A stretch of 64,000 nucleotides of DNA, taken from Siphonodentalium dalli (Eukaryota > Mollusca > Scaphopoda > Gadilida > Siphonodentaliidae). The translations under genes and the position numbers were made by a program. This document shows, piece after piece, positions 32,436-42,338 of the stretch. The DNA lies in the NCBI GenBank assembly GCA_032622095.1, contig CP136062.1, positions 157,228,875 to 157,292,874 of the forward strand. The letters are read 5' to 3'. Below the pieces are notes generated by a model. The model did not search any database, was not told where the DNA came from, and saw nothing but the letters and a program-made list of their open reading frames with translations. The first letter of the stretch is position 1, and every line of letters starts with the position of its first letter.

Positions 32436-32568
32436 TTGTTGGTTTAGTATCCTGGTGCACAGTGATATTCCAAGAAAATACTATTCCGATTTCTATAACT
32501 GTGACGCACACTAATAAACCAAACAGTTTGCGCCATGACAATTCAACGCTCCGGTTTGATAATTTCAT
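32436..32568 (-). CDS. Host gene exon 1: signal anchor of the SGNH/PC-esterase-like protein
   Basis: First coding exon, residues 1-45. The ATG at 32568 is followed by a short basic segment (KLSNRSVELSWRK), then a hydrophobic stretch of about 19 residues at 15-33 (LFGLLVCVTVIEIGIVFSW), then a lumenal NIT glycosylation sequon at 34-36. This is the layout of a type II Golgi/ER membrane enzyme. The exon ends ACA A|GTGAGT, a strong donor, after the first base of codon 45; exon 2 supplies AC, giving Asn. Linking it to exon 2 rests on strand, phase and topology rather than on a transcript. The frame is open for five codons upstream of this ATG but has no earlier ATG there. Confidence 0.72.
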
Positions 32569-32845
32569 AATTATCTCACCCACGATGTTATCAGCGAATA
32601 CAGGACAGCTTCAGGTTAGCACCCTGAAACTCTCATCATCATCAACATCATCATCACCATCTGTATTGTCTAACATATGTTGAAGACATTATAGGCAAAT
32701 ACCAATATATATAGTTAAGTGCAGTTACAGACTCCACCTGAGTTCATTGAATTTGATCGAAACTCCCAGTCAGTAAAGCTCTATTGTATGGATTAATTTC
32801 TATCGGACAATTGCCACCGTGTTGGAAGGCAATCACCCCGATTAA
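32569..32845 (-). promoter_or_regulatory. Probable 5' flank / UTR of the host gene
   Basis: The sequence immediately upstream of the host start codon on the minus strand. I see no clear TATA or initiator element that I would trust. A (TCA)n stretch lies at 32633-32660. A piggyBac-like MITE begins at the distal end. Confidence 0.3.
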
Positions 32846-33126
32846 CCCTTTACCCAACAAACCGGCCAAAACCGGCCAAATAAAGCTTCAACAGCCTAAA
32901 ATATCTTGGGTCTGTCTCAATAAAACCATACAAATATGGGTATCATTGGAACCGGCTCATTGACCACATTGTGATGGTTATAGTTATGCCCTGTGCCAAT
33001 GCATTCTCTTATATATGCGAGTCGACCATAGGTCGCCTCGCATATATAAGAGAATGCATTGGCCTATGGTCGACTCGCATATATAAGAGAATGCATTGGC
33101 ACAGGGCCCTTCTGTTGGGTAAAGGG
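32846..33126. mobile_element. piggyBac-like MITE with perfect 14-bp TIRs and TTAA duplication
   Basis: The ends CCCTTTACCCAACA (32846) and its exact complement (33126) are flanked by TTAA at 32842-32845 and 33127-33130. TTAA targets and termini starting with CCC are typical of piggyBac elements. The interior carries GCCAATGCATTCTCTTATAT-type sequence once forward (about 32996-33032) and twice inverted (33033-33103). No transposase is present. It lies 278 bp upstream of the host ATG. Confidence 0.85.
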
Positions 33127-34064
33127 TTAAACAGCGATAAGTTCACGCTTAGTTAGCACACCTCTGTATGTATGGCAATGGTCTCACAACATATCCAGTT
33201 TGACATAATTGAACTATTTGGGCATCAAAATATATAATTAGCATAGCGGAGATTCACACAGTATATTCCTTTATCGGTAACCTTTGACCTGATCGCTCAC
33301 CGCTACTCATAAGTTATCTAATAATGCAACAAATCCTCGCGCAAATACGCACGTAATCGATTTATAATGTGAAATAGCTACATAATGTGATTATTTAATT
33401 CTGAAATACGCAGATAATTGAGTCATATACGTAATTTCGTTTTATTGCGCGGGCCACAATCAAAACACGTGTTAAAGAGTATATACCTGAAAAGCCGTGA
33501 GTTGACTTATTTGTGTCATTGTCCGCACACCATCGGCTGAATTCTGGTCTCTGGTCTAGACCACCCTAATAATCACGGTGTTCCAAGTCAGGACTTTGTC
33601 TCGCGAAACCACCTGGTTCCAAGCTGAGATCGGAGGATTATTGTACAATCAACGATAATCAACGATAATCTATGGACAAAAAAGCGTGCTGCATCGAGAT
33701 TGTCGTGTTGGTGTCGCCACACCTGAGCACGTGAATGCGGCTTACCTCCCTATTGTATAGCGGTACTTGTATGCCGTCGACAAACTTGCCCAGATACACG
33801 AATCAGATTATCCTCATTTAGCGTGGATGGCGACTCCGCGCTTGTCGGTATTCGAACCAGCGTTGTCAGCGCTAGACGGCATATGGCGGCATAATTCACT
33901 GGGCATTCTACCGACGGGACCACCGGGGTCCTTTCCAATCAATGTATAGTGTAAAATAGTGAGTGTTCAGATCAAGAACCAACTATATATTGTTCAACTT
34001 TGAGTCAAAATATTACACTGAAATTAAATTCAGTTCAAGACATTCCAACCCCCACCCATACCTG

Positions 34065-35887
34065 CACTCTTATAACTAATGTGTACAAACGATTACACAT
34101 GTAATGTGTAAACACGATTAATACACACATCAATGTGTAGTTTTACATATAACTACATGGACCAAGGGCCATTCTATACATATTGTGTATATTTTGTGAC
34201 ACACAATTGTGTAAGAACGTAGAGCAAGCGCATTGCGGTACTTTCAGATTCATATCTTCTGCTGCATGACGGCCATATTGTTTGAAAAAATGTTTTCGGA
34301 ATACAATCTACAGAGATCGTAGACAAGGATTGTAAGTTCAGAATTCCGATTTGTGGGTATAGTATTAATAATATATGAAGATTTACTTGTTAAAACTTCC
34401 ATGGCGATTACTGCCCTTAGACTCTTATTATGATTGTTGTAATAATACTAATATTATGCAATCACGCCACGACCCTGGTTTGTTCATTTAAAACAAAACT
34501 CACACATTACAGAACAAAATACTACATACCACTGTGCGCCATGAAAGTTTTAACATCTAAATCTGCATATATCTTTAATATTATACCCACAGGTGGGACT
34601 ACGTAACTTACATTTCTTATCTACGAACTTTGTGTGTAAGAACCTACACAAAAAACACTGGTCGTTCAAAGATTGCTAAATTTTATTACCATAGTTATAC
34701 TCGTAAAGCTCATGTTGATCATACTAGAATCAGATTGGGATGCAGTAACCTGAACACAGACCTTGTCACAAATCACCTTAAAGAGTCCCCGATGTGTCCT
34801 TGTGGTGGCTTTTAAATTGAATCTGCATATCATTTTCTCTTGAAATGTCCATTATATACTCAAGCAAGAACTGAAATGTTAGCTGATCTGCCATAAATTA
34901 GAATATCACCCGATATACTACTGTATGGGTCACCAGAACTCGCTGATGATTTGAACATTAAAATTTTCGATGTGGTACAGAAGTTCGTTATTTATACTGA
35001 GCGTTTCTAACTAACGGGTAAGGTGGTTTAAGTCGAAACACGCGTATTAGTAATAAACTATATGTAAATGTCTTAAATAATAGTTACTGCACGTGTTTTA
35101 GCCCTACCACCTCACCCTCTATAATTGAATAATTAGTTACGGTACATACACACTTCGTCACTTATTAAATACGTATTAAATACATTAACTAAACAGCTCA
35201 TTAATGGAATGTAAATAATACTGATAATCCGTCGTTTTCAAATTCCCTACAATTGGGTCATAGCTTGATCAAATTTGTTTTGAATTTAGATTCTTCTTTG
35301 GCGTGTGACGATAAATGGTGATCAATTTAACATGCTACAATCCTTTCTTATTTCTCCGTGACATATCTTACCCTGCTGTTAATGGTAAGTTCACCTACCA
35401 TTTTTCAACCACTGCCTCCACCCTTTTCTCTTTCATTTTCCTTCATCTAAACTTTATTATTCGGACCATACAGAACTAAACCAGTCTACTATACCCCAAT
35501 GGTATATATTCCAAGATACCTGATGTAACATTTATTTTCTGACGATAGGACTTAACAAAAGCCCCTAAGCTTGTTGCCCAATCCTCTTTTGAACAATTTA
35601 TAATTATATGTCATGTATTTATTGTTTGTATTTCTGTTCTGTTTAGTTCAAATAAAATATTCTTTAAATTAAAATGTGTAAGGGATATGTGTTGATTTTT
35701 TGCACACAGTTGTGTGTAAATGTGTATAAATTTACCCATTTATGTGTAAAAATTGTTACACAATATGTGTAAGAAAATGAAGCTACACATATAATACACA
35801 AATATGTTTAAGATCAAAATTGAATAATGATTATGTAGCAGGACTACACATTTTGTGTATAAAACATACACATTAGTCATAAGAGTG
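34065..35887. mobile_element. 1.8-kb TIR element with TGTGTA subterminal repeats
   Basis: The ends CACTCTTATAACTAATGTG (34065) and the complement of 35887 differ at one base over 21 bp. The first and last ~200 bp are crowded with TGTGTA/TACACA motifs in both orientations, as seen in subterminal transposase-binding regions. The interior is a truncated LINE. No target duplication is clear. Confidence 0.65.
34631..35680 (+). pseudogene. 5'-truncated LINE ORF2 3' end with UTR
   Basis: Translation over 34660-35010 gives HTRIRLGCSNLNTDLVTNHL, CPCGGF, a stop, then YHFLLKCPLYTQARTEM, another stop, and VVQKFVIYTERF before a terminal stop. This is the C-terminal Cys/His region of LINE ORF2 proteins abundant in molluscs. 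Two nonsense codons make it dead. The 3' UTR ends at AATAAAATATTC (about 35651). TGTGTAAG occurs at both ends (34631 and about 35673) and may be the target duplication, though the motif is common in the host element. Confidence 0.75.
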
Positions 35888-36602
35888 TGGGTTATTGCGT
35901 TAGGTTCGTAATTCCTAGCTGGTTCTGACAATGAGATATATATATGTATCAACTAGAATATTGCAAACTTAAAGATGAGATATTCAGTTGTCTCTGGAGT
36001 TGTGAATTTATTGGGATGGAAATGATAAGTTGAACATCCCGACCCCAACAAAACCCCTTTAGTCACGTCTCTGCATGTTTCGCTCGTGTCGCAACTCCCA
36101 TGTTCGTGACTATAATAACAGTACGGTAATGGCTGAAATTTTCAAGTCCATGTTTTATATTTAAGTCATGACGTCGGGTTTCTTAAAAATACTCATGGTT
36201 GTTGTCGCAACCAAACTTTGGTCAAACTTTTAGCAGCTGGAAATGGCATGCATTCCTGGTAAATTCGATGGAAGAACCTGACAAAAATAAGTTGAAATTG
36301 TTTTATTTCTGTGCTTTTGGGACATAAAATATATTTTTATTTTTATTTTGTACTGGTACCAAAACTCGATTCTTTTCCTAATTTCGGTCAAATGTTTGAA
36401 CTGAAATGGTTATCAGTTGAAAATATTTCGAACCGTTATTATAGGGACATAATTCATTGGGGTGAGGGGTTGACAGGTGGGGCAGCAATTAATGTAATTT
36501 CGCGGACTTGGGAAATTGCAATAAGTTTAGAAAAATTCTAACTAACTATCGCCGTGGTTGAAGTTATTGAAAATTATTGTCCAGAAAATGTAATGGTCAC
36601 AA

Positions 36603-36603
<1 letters not shown>

Positions 36604-36633
<30 letters not shown>
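36604..36633. repeat. Poly(G) run, 30 bases
   Basis: Uninterrupted G run within G-rich dispersed repeat text (36465-36680) related to 21900-22020. Confidence 0.95.
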
Positions 36634-36634
<1 letters not shown>

Positions 36635-36848
36635 CATGAGAAAAAATCCGAATACAAGGTCCGGGTGGGTGGGTTGTATCTGAGTGCCGATCGCAGATAT
36701 TTCCAATGCAATATGATGGTTTTCCAAATCCATTTTAAAAGACAAATTATGACAAATAAACCAATTTTAAATGTTAAGGCTTAAGAAACTGGAGCAGGGG
36801 GTCCCAGTTAATTTAATTTAATTCAATTTAATCGGATATGTCCTTATT

Positions 36849-37193
36849 TTGAACCACAATTGTTCGTTTTGTCTTAATATAATTTTGATAGTTTTTGCTG
36901 TTATATTGTATATCCAGTCCAGCAATAATTTATTCCCAAATGATGAATTAGTGCTTTCAAAACTAGCTCCGACCTCAATTCATTTAAGAAACACGGAATT
37001 GAAGATACCCACACCCAACGCGAATTACGGTTCCGATTGCAAAACTACCATCATTCCCTATTTATCCGTGTCGACCACAACCATCGATAATATATTGCGC
37101 ATAGAAATAATAGCACGAAAATCTGACTTAATCCATCTAACGGTAATATGCTTCAAACAACACAAGGGTATTATAAATAAAACTCCATTGTAA
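36849..37193 (+). other. Open frame with hydrophobic N-terminus, unrecognised
   Basis: 114 codons starting at a TTG, with a hydrophobic run (LNIILIVFAVILYI) then a hydrophilic tail. There is no in-frame ATG, and a stop lies ten codons upstream. No splice acceptor with a good pyrimidine tract was found. It lies inside the 4.2-kb TIR element. Probably chance or a decayed fragment. Confidence 0.2.
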
Positions 37194-37750
37194 AACCAAC
37201 TAAACGCACGCATGATTTACAATCAAATTACCAATCTGTATCGTTACTGCATGCGAAACCAGAAATCGGTATTCTCGTCTCAGGTTCAAGTCTCGGTGTA
37301 TACACAAATCTCAGACGGGGGGGGGATTCTATGTCTCAGTTGTAGACTTTTACATATAACACACATATTTATCGATTATATTAAATTGTGTCTAGTGCAT
37401 ATATAATTACAATCTATCATCTACACGGCATACCAATATAACACAATTCCTATTTGGTTAACAGAAAGATAAATGCTTCCAAAAATTACATATGTTTCTG
37501 TTACCAGAACTTGCACGTTACCACAAGGTTCGAATTATGAACAGACCGACACAGGCTTGCATGACAATAAAAAGGCGAACCTTGATTTACGTAAACCGGA
37601 GTCTCAAAAAGACGAGAATACGGACCAGTGCGGGCCAATAATCTCAGCTTACTCGCTCCGAAGCTAGGTAACACATCGCGATCACCGTGGTTTGGGCCTG
37701 GTCTATACTATAGTTTACGCGAAACCTGGTCCAGACCACAGACCATAATT

Positions 37751-38210
37751 CGGCCGCATATGCTTAGAACCGCCTCATTATGAGTTAATAATGTGACTAA
37801 ATCGCTTCCATTTTCAGCGTATTATCGACTCAAAATGAGACGAATCTTTGCAGATAATCTACCTAAAACAAGTTCAACTACCAGCCGATAAATGCGGATT
37901 TTCGGGAGAACAATCTGAATAATAGAATTCGCACCCAAAATCCAAATCGAGATTTACATTAAACACTTTCGACATATCGATTTGAAGCGGTCGTCGCAGA
38001 ATTATCATCGACTTAATCATTTCAAAATGCAACGTATACATATATATCTTGTCAATTGTACGACAATAACATAACCGGTGATCATGCGCATGATAAATAA
38101 CCTTGCATTTATCAAATAGTATGTTCCGCCATTATATCACATTTTATATTTCGCTCGAAAACGCACACACATGTCATATATATATCCAACGATGTTGATG
38201 GTCCAGTAGA
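37751..38210. repeat. Right part of M6 MITE and repeat R0
   Basis: 37751-37917 completes the M6 MITE and 37918-38040 completes R0. The remainder up to 38210 holds no recognised feature and joins directly to repeat copy B. Confidence 0.6.
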
Positions 38211-39377
38211 TTGGAGCTTAAAATAACGAAAACCCATTTCACGCATTATTGGATCAGTTGTGGAGTTAACGTTGTCCTCCTGGAAGACGTAATACTACCG
38301 ATAAAGGCAATTTAGTTTTGTCACAATTCACCTTTGTCAGAAGTCTTCTGATATCAATTATAAAGGTAGACTAGAGCTACGGGTAGCCGACATTTCAATA
38401 TAAGAATATGTTATTATACTCTCTTTTAAGTAGTCGATACCAATCAATTTGGAGAAACTAGAATGAAAAAAATATCTCTCTGTCCTATTTATCCCTTCAA
38501 AATATGTCTGAGTTGGTATCATCTCAACATAGGAACCATCTTTTTTGGTCGAAGTTTACGCGAGTTCAGTATTGACATATTTAGATTCTAAAAAATATAT
38601 TGAAGTTATAATATGGTGTGTTCTTTGTATTGATGTTTTGATGTTTCTTATACAGACCTTACATAATAGATGCATTATTAATAACACAGTAGCCTTTCAT
38701 CCTGAACCAAGAACATTTGTTGCATTTAATAGTCAGTGAAATCAAATATTTAATATTTGCTTGGTTATGTAGCATTGATAGGCTAATGCATTATTTCAGT
38801 GATATGCTATCATTTTATAGTCATATAGTTATTAAAGTGATGTGAAACACTCCGGTAGGGTGATCAAATAGATATAGAGAATAATTTTGCTTAAAGTAGT
38901 TATTTTTTACAAATATTAATCCAAACTGACAACACACACCGTCATTCTTATATATTAATTAAGTGCAATGACTCTGGATGTAGAAATCGTTTGGGTTATT
39001 TTATCGCCGATTGTTGCGTCCCGAATTGAGGTGTAAATATTAGTTGGCATATAGCGCCTGAGTACTAACTCATAGGTTTATCGCACTCGAACAAGTCCAT
39101 AATATGTCTTTAACTAACACGGATGCATTTTCATTTTATGAGATTTTGATACTGATGTCTTCTCCCAATAATGTCCTTCAGTCGGGGTGATCAGAGCCTC
39201 TGGAGCTCAAACGGAAACATCAGTATAAAATTTGTGGAGGGCGTTGGCTTGGCGGATGAATCATTCATGTTGGTGATGTTAATACTATTAAGCAGATCTG
39301 TTGTCGGGTGATTAGTGTGGTGGATGAACGATGTATTTAAGTGGTGTGTGATTGATATTAATTATGTTTATTTATTA
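38211..39377. repeat. Dispersed repeat, copy B (left part)
   Basis: Matches copy A (1-810, then 1520-1640). Relative to A it carries a 274-bp MITE at 38836-39109 and lacks A's 815-1515. It is interrupted at 39377 by a Helitron-like element and resumes at 43067. Confidence 0.85.
38836..39109 (-). mobile_element. TTAA-flanked MITE family T, copy 1
   Basis: Flanked by TTAA at 38832-38835 and 39110-39113. Copy A reads GTTATTAACTAACACGG at the same place (about 631-646), giving the empty site. Its reverse complement matches the copies at 48291 and 50662 (ACTTGTTCGGGT near one end, GTTTCACATCACT at the other), but the central ~90 bp are missing. Confidence 0.85.
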
Positions 39378-39429
39378 TCTATATTTATATTTGTGAATGT
39401 CTGTCTGTCACAGGGGACCATCTATATGA

Positions 39430-41400
39430 TACCAAAGGGGTCTACTAGGGGTAACTTGTTACGAGAAAGATAATGGTGCGGGTTCGAATTTTCTAAAATG
39501 ACGCCGTTGTTGTCAGGGGCAGAACAGGGGGAGGAGCAGAAATTTGTTTGTCGCCGATTGCCACGACACTTACAAATAATCATCCCCATGATACGAAGAA
39601 TCTAATAATGTGGGTTACTTGAAATATGTCAAAAGTGGCGTCGTTCGAGTCAGGTATGCACGGAAGGGGAGAGGTCACCAAAAAATTGATAAAACTAATT
39701 TGAGCGCCGATTTCCACCAAATTAATATATATTCTTCTTCTTGATACAAGGAATCTAATTGTGCGATTTAAAGACGCCAAATTGGTGTCGTTTTGGTGAG
39801 AGATTGGGGGGGGGGGGCACTAAATTTGATAAGAATGGGTTTAGTCGCCGATTGCCACCACAATTATACAAAATCATCACCATGGTATGAGGAGTCTAAT
39901 GGTGTGTCTTAAATTTGCCAAAATTGACCTCATTCTAGTCAGGGGTCAAGTGAAAGGGAGAGGGGCACCACAATTGATACACAATATTTTTAGCGCCAAT
40001 GTCCACCAAATTGATACACTTTCTTATCCATGATACGAGGAATCTAGTCGTGTGATTTAAAGACGCCATATTGGTACTGTATGGGTGAGAGATCACCAAA
40101 TTTGATAAAATATTGTTTAGTGCAGATTTATAGCACCAAACTTATAAATAATCATCTCCATGATATCAGTAATGTAATTTGACTTTCCACCAGACTGATT
40201 CATATTCTTCTCGTTGATACGAGGAATCTAATCGTGTGGTTTAGATACACCAAATTGGTGACCTTTGGGTGAGAGGTATGGGGCCCTTATATTTTATACG
40301 AATTTGTATACTCGCCAATTTTATGCATCTCCATAAGGAGTCTAAGTGTGTGGTTTAATGGTGAAAAGTGGTGCCAATTGAGTCCGAAATATGGATGGGA
40401 GGATCACAAAAACTGATAAAAGAGATTGTTAGTACCAATTACCATCAAATTCATACACGTTCTTCTCAAAGGATACGAGGAATCAAATCATGCTGTCTGT
40501 CTTTATGTCTGTCTGTATGTGTTCTATATATAACTCCGCGGTGTACAATCGAGATGGCACCAAGGCGGTCTAAGAGGGATAACTTTTTACGAGGAAGATA
40601 CTGGTGCGGGTTAAATTTTTCTAAAGTGATGCCGTTGGTGTCAGGGGAAGAAAAGGGGGAAGGGCGGCAAATTTTAAAACATATGGTCAAATCGTTTAGT
40701 CACCGATTTTCACCAAACGCATACATAATCACCTCCGCGATATGGCTCTGTTCGAGTCAGCGTTGCAGGGGGGCATCAGCAATTGATTTAATAAACTAAT
40801 TTTAGCGCAGATATCAACCAAATTTATATATTATTCTTCTCCGTGATACGAGGAATATAATCGTATGATTTAAAGACGCCACCTTGATGCCGTTCGGATG
40901 AGAAATGAGGGGGTCATAACAATGAGAAGAATGTTTTTAGTTGCTGAATACCACCAAACCTATATTAATCATCTTCAGTATATCATGCATCCAATGGACT
41001 CTATAATGGAGTCTAATGGATGTGGTTTAAACATTTCAAAAGTGGCGCCGTTAAGTCATGCATGGGGAAGGCAGTTGCACCAAAGCTGATACAAAAATAT
41101 TTAGCCCTAATTTCCACCGAATTCATACACATTCTTCTCTAATGACATGATGAATTAAATCACATTTGGTGTCGTTTATGTCACGGGTGGCAAGAGGATA
41201 TGCACAGTCATTGATAAGATTGTTATTTGCCAATATCCACCTGCATGTCATCCAAGCCATCTCCATATGGTTTTAAGGAGGTTTTTTTTGCGTTAAAATT
41301 TCACAATCTCGAAAATGGTGACCGAATTAAGTCACCTGAACAATTATATTTTCTCAACTGTCATATTTATATGGGATGGGAATCAGGGCATTCACATAAT
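39430..41400. repeat. ~145-bp satellite in higher-order blocks inside the Helitron-like element
   Basis: About 13 units with GCCGATTNCCACCAAATT, ATGATACGAGGAATCTAAT and AAGTGGCGCCGTT-type text. Two alternating subtypes occur. The block 39410-40490, introduced by GTCTGTCTGTCACAGG, is followed by a second block from 40497 introduced by the same GTCTGTCTGT text, suggesting a ~1.05-kb duplication of the whole array. A G run lies at 39807-39817. Confidence 0.75.
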
Positions 41401-41650
41401 GAGCTATCAAAAACAGATACATAGAAGAAGCATTAAAGGTATATATATCATTCTATTTAAGAGATACATTCTTGCAAACTGAGAGACCTCGAACGGTCAG
41501 AGGATTGCATATTAGAATGGCTCATGTATATATTACAACACAAATGAGTTTGTTCCATTCAATACAGTTTTCACAAAGACAGTTACAATTTGTCAAGAGA
41601 TGTGGAAACGTATCAAAGGCCTGTTCAAAAATAGTGGTCACAGTGTGCAA

Positions 41651-41890
41651 TCAAATATATTTTCTTCTGATATAAAATAAAACGCAAGATCCTCCAATAC
41701 TGACATCTGACAGGGGTGTATCTGCCCGATACAGCGGATTTTTTAGAACAGACTCATCGACAAACATAAACAACTCAAAATCTCGCTCTTTGTCAGGCAC
41801 ATGTGGCTGATATACTTGCGCATCAACATTTATTTTAACCTGAGGATATTTAGCCACTATAGCATCATGAACAGAGGAGCACCTGGACAT
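41651..41890 (-). other. Unrecognised 79-codon ATG frame inside the Helitron-like element
   Basis: From an ATG at 41890 the frame encodes a product with ordinary composition (MSRCSSVHDAIVAKYPQVKI, then KERDFELFMFVDES, ending IRRKYI). It looks more protein-like than the neighbouring frames, with balanced hydrophobic periodicity and no low complexity. It is on the strand opposite to the Helitron. A TGA lies eight codons upstream. It could be a host exon captured by the element or a chance frame; I do not recognise the family. Confidence 0.25.
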
Positions 41891-42338
41891 TTCTTTAAAA
41901 CAACTGTATCTTCACGGAGATATGATATCCAGGTGTCCTCAAGATCTTAGTCCAACCCACTGTATTGATTTATACATCTATATATGTAAAACCCAATTGT
42001 CGTCTTTTATTTTTGCGAACATATGTGTTTATGATGTTCATGTATCATGGCATAACGTCTGAAGTATACGCAGTTGAAAATAAATAAATACGTATTTATA
42101 TTGGAACTGATTAATCGCGATAAACAAAATGACAATCGACAAGGTGAGCCACTACTTATATTCCATAACTGTAAGAATCAATGTTTTGTGATGCTATTTG
42201 AATATAAAATTTATGAGAATAGGTGTAACACTTTGAGCAAAATAATTCTCTATTCCCACTAAATATCCACAGCTTCCAGATGGCTTCACATCACTTTAAC
42301 CTGGGCAACACCGGGTAACCCTGCTAGTACTACATATA

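Larger units (their letters stand above)
33544..37746. mobile_element. 4.2-kb TIR element nested in the M6 MITE
   Basis: The 20-bp ends CTGGTCTCTGGTCTAGACCA (33544) and the complement of 37746 match at 17 positions and are flanked by AATT on both sides. The M6 copy at 22969 lacks this insertion. The interior shows no transposase. It contains a further TIR element, a 30-base G run and a weak frame at 36849-37193. Superfamily not assigned. Confidence 0.7.
33326..37917. mobile_element. MITE family M6, copy interrupted by a 4.2-kb element
   Basis: Flanked by AATAAT at 33320-33325 and 37918-37923. Homologous to the intact copy at 22969-23317 over 33326-33539 and 37751-37917. The uninserted site is seen at about 43735 (GCTAATAATATTATTCGCG). 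Confidence 0.8.
33190..38040. repeat. Dispersed repeat R0, copy split by nested insertions
   Basis: The outer parts 33190-33325 and 37918-38040 match the continuous sequence at 43600-43845 (CGGAGATTCACACAGTATA; CACTTTCGACATATCGA). Everything between is insertion DNA, described separately. Confidence 0.8.
39378..42327 (+). mobile_element. Helitron-like element carrying a satellite array
   Basis: Starts TCTATATTTATATTTG after A and ends with a hairpin-like GGGCAACACCGGG, then TAACCCTGCTAG before T. This is the TC...CTAG structure with A/T target of Helitrons. Copy A of the surrounding repeat lacks this stretch (empty site near 1640: TTATATTACATATA). About 2 kb of the interior is a degenerate tandem satellite (39430-41400). 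No Rep/helicase motifs were found, so it is non-autonomous. The 5' end is less certain than the 3' end. Confidence 0.65.

Noticed and set aside
36849-37193. Signal-anchor-like frame as first exon of another membrane enzyme
   Set aside because: No ATG, a close upstream stop, no acceptor, and a location inside a transposable element.
39480-39500. GGGTTCGAAT as a tRNA B box
   Set aside because: No matching A box or cloverleaf upstream; it lies within the satellite.
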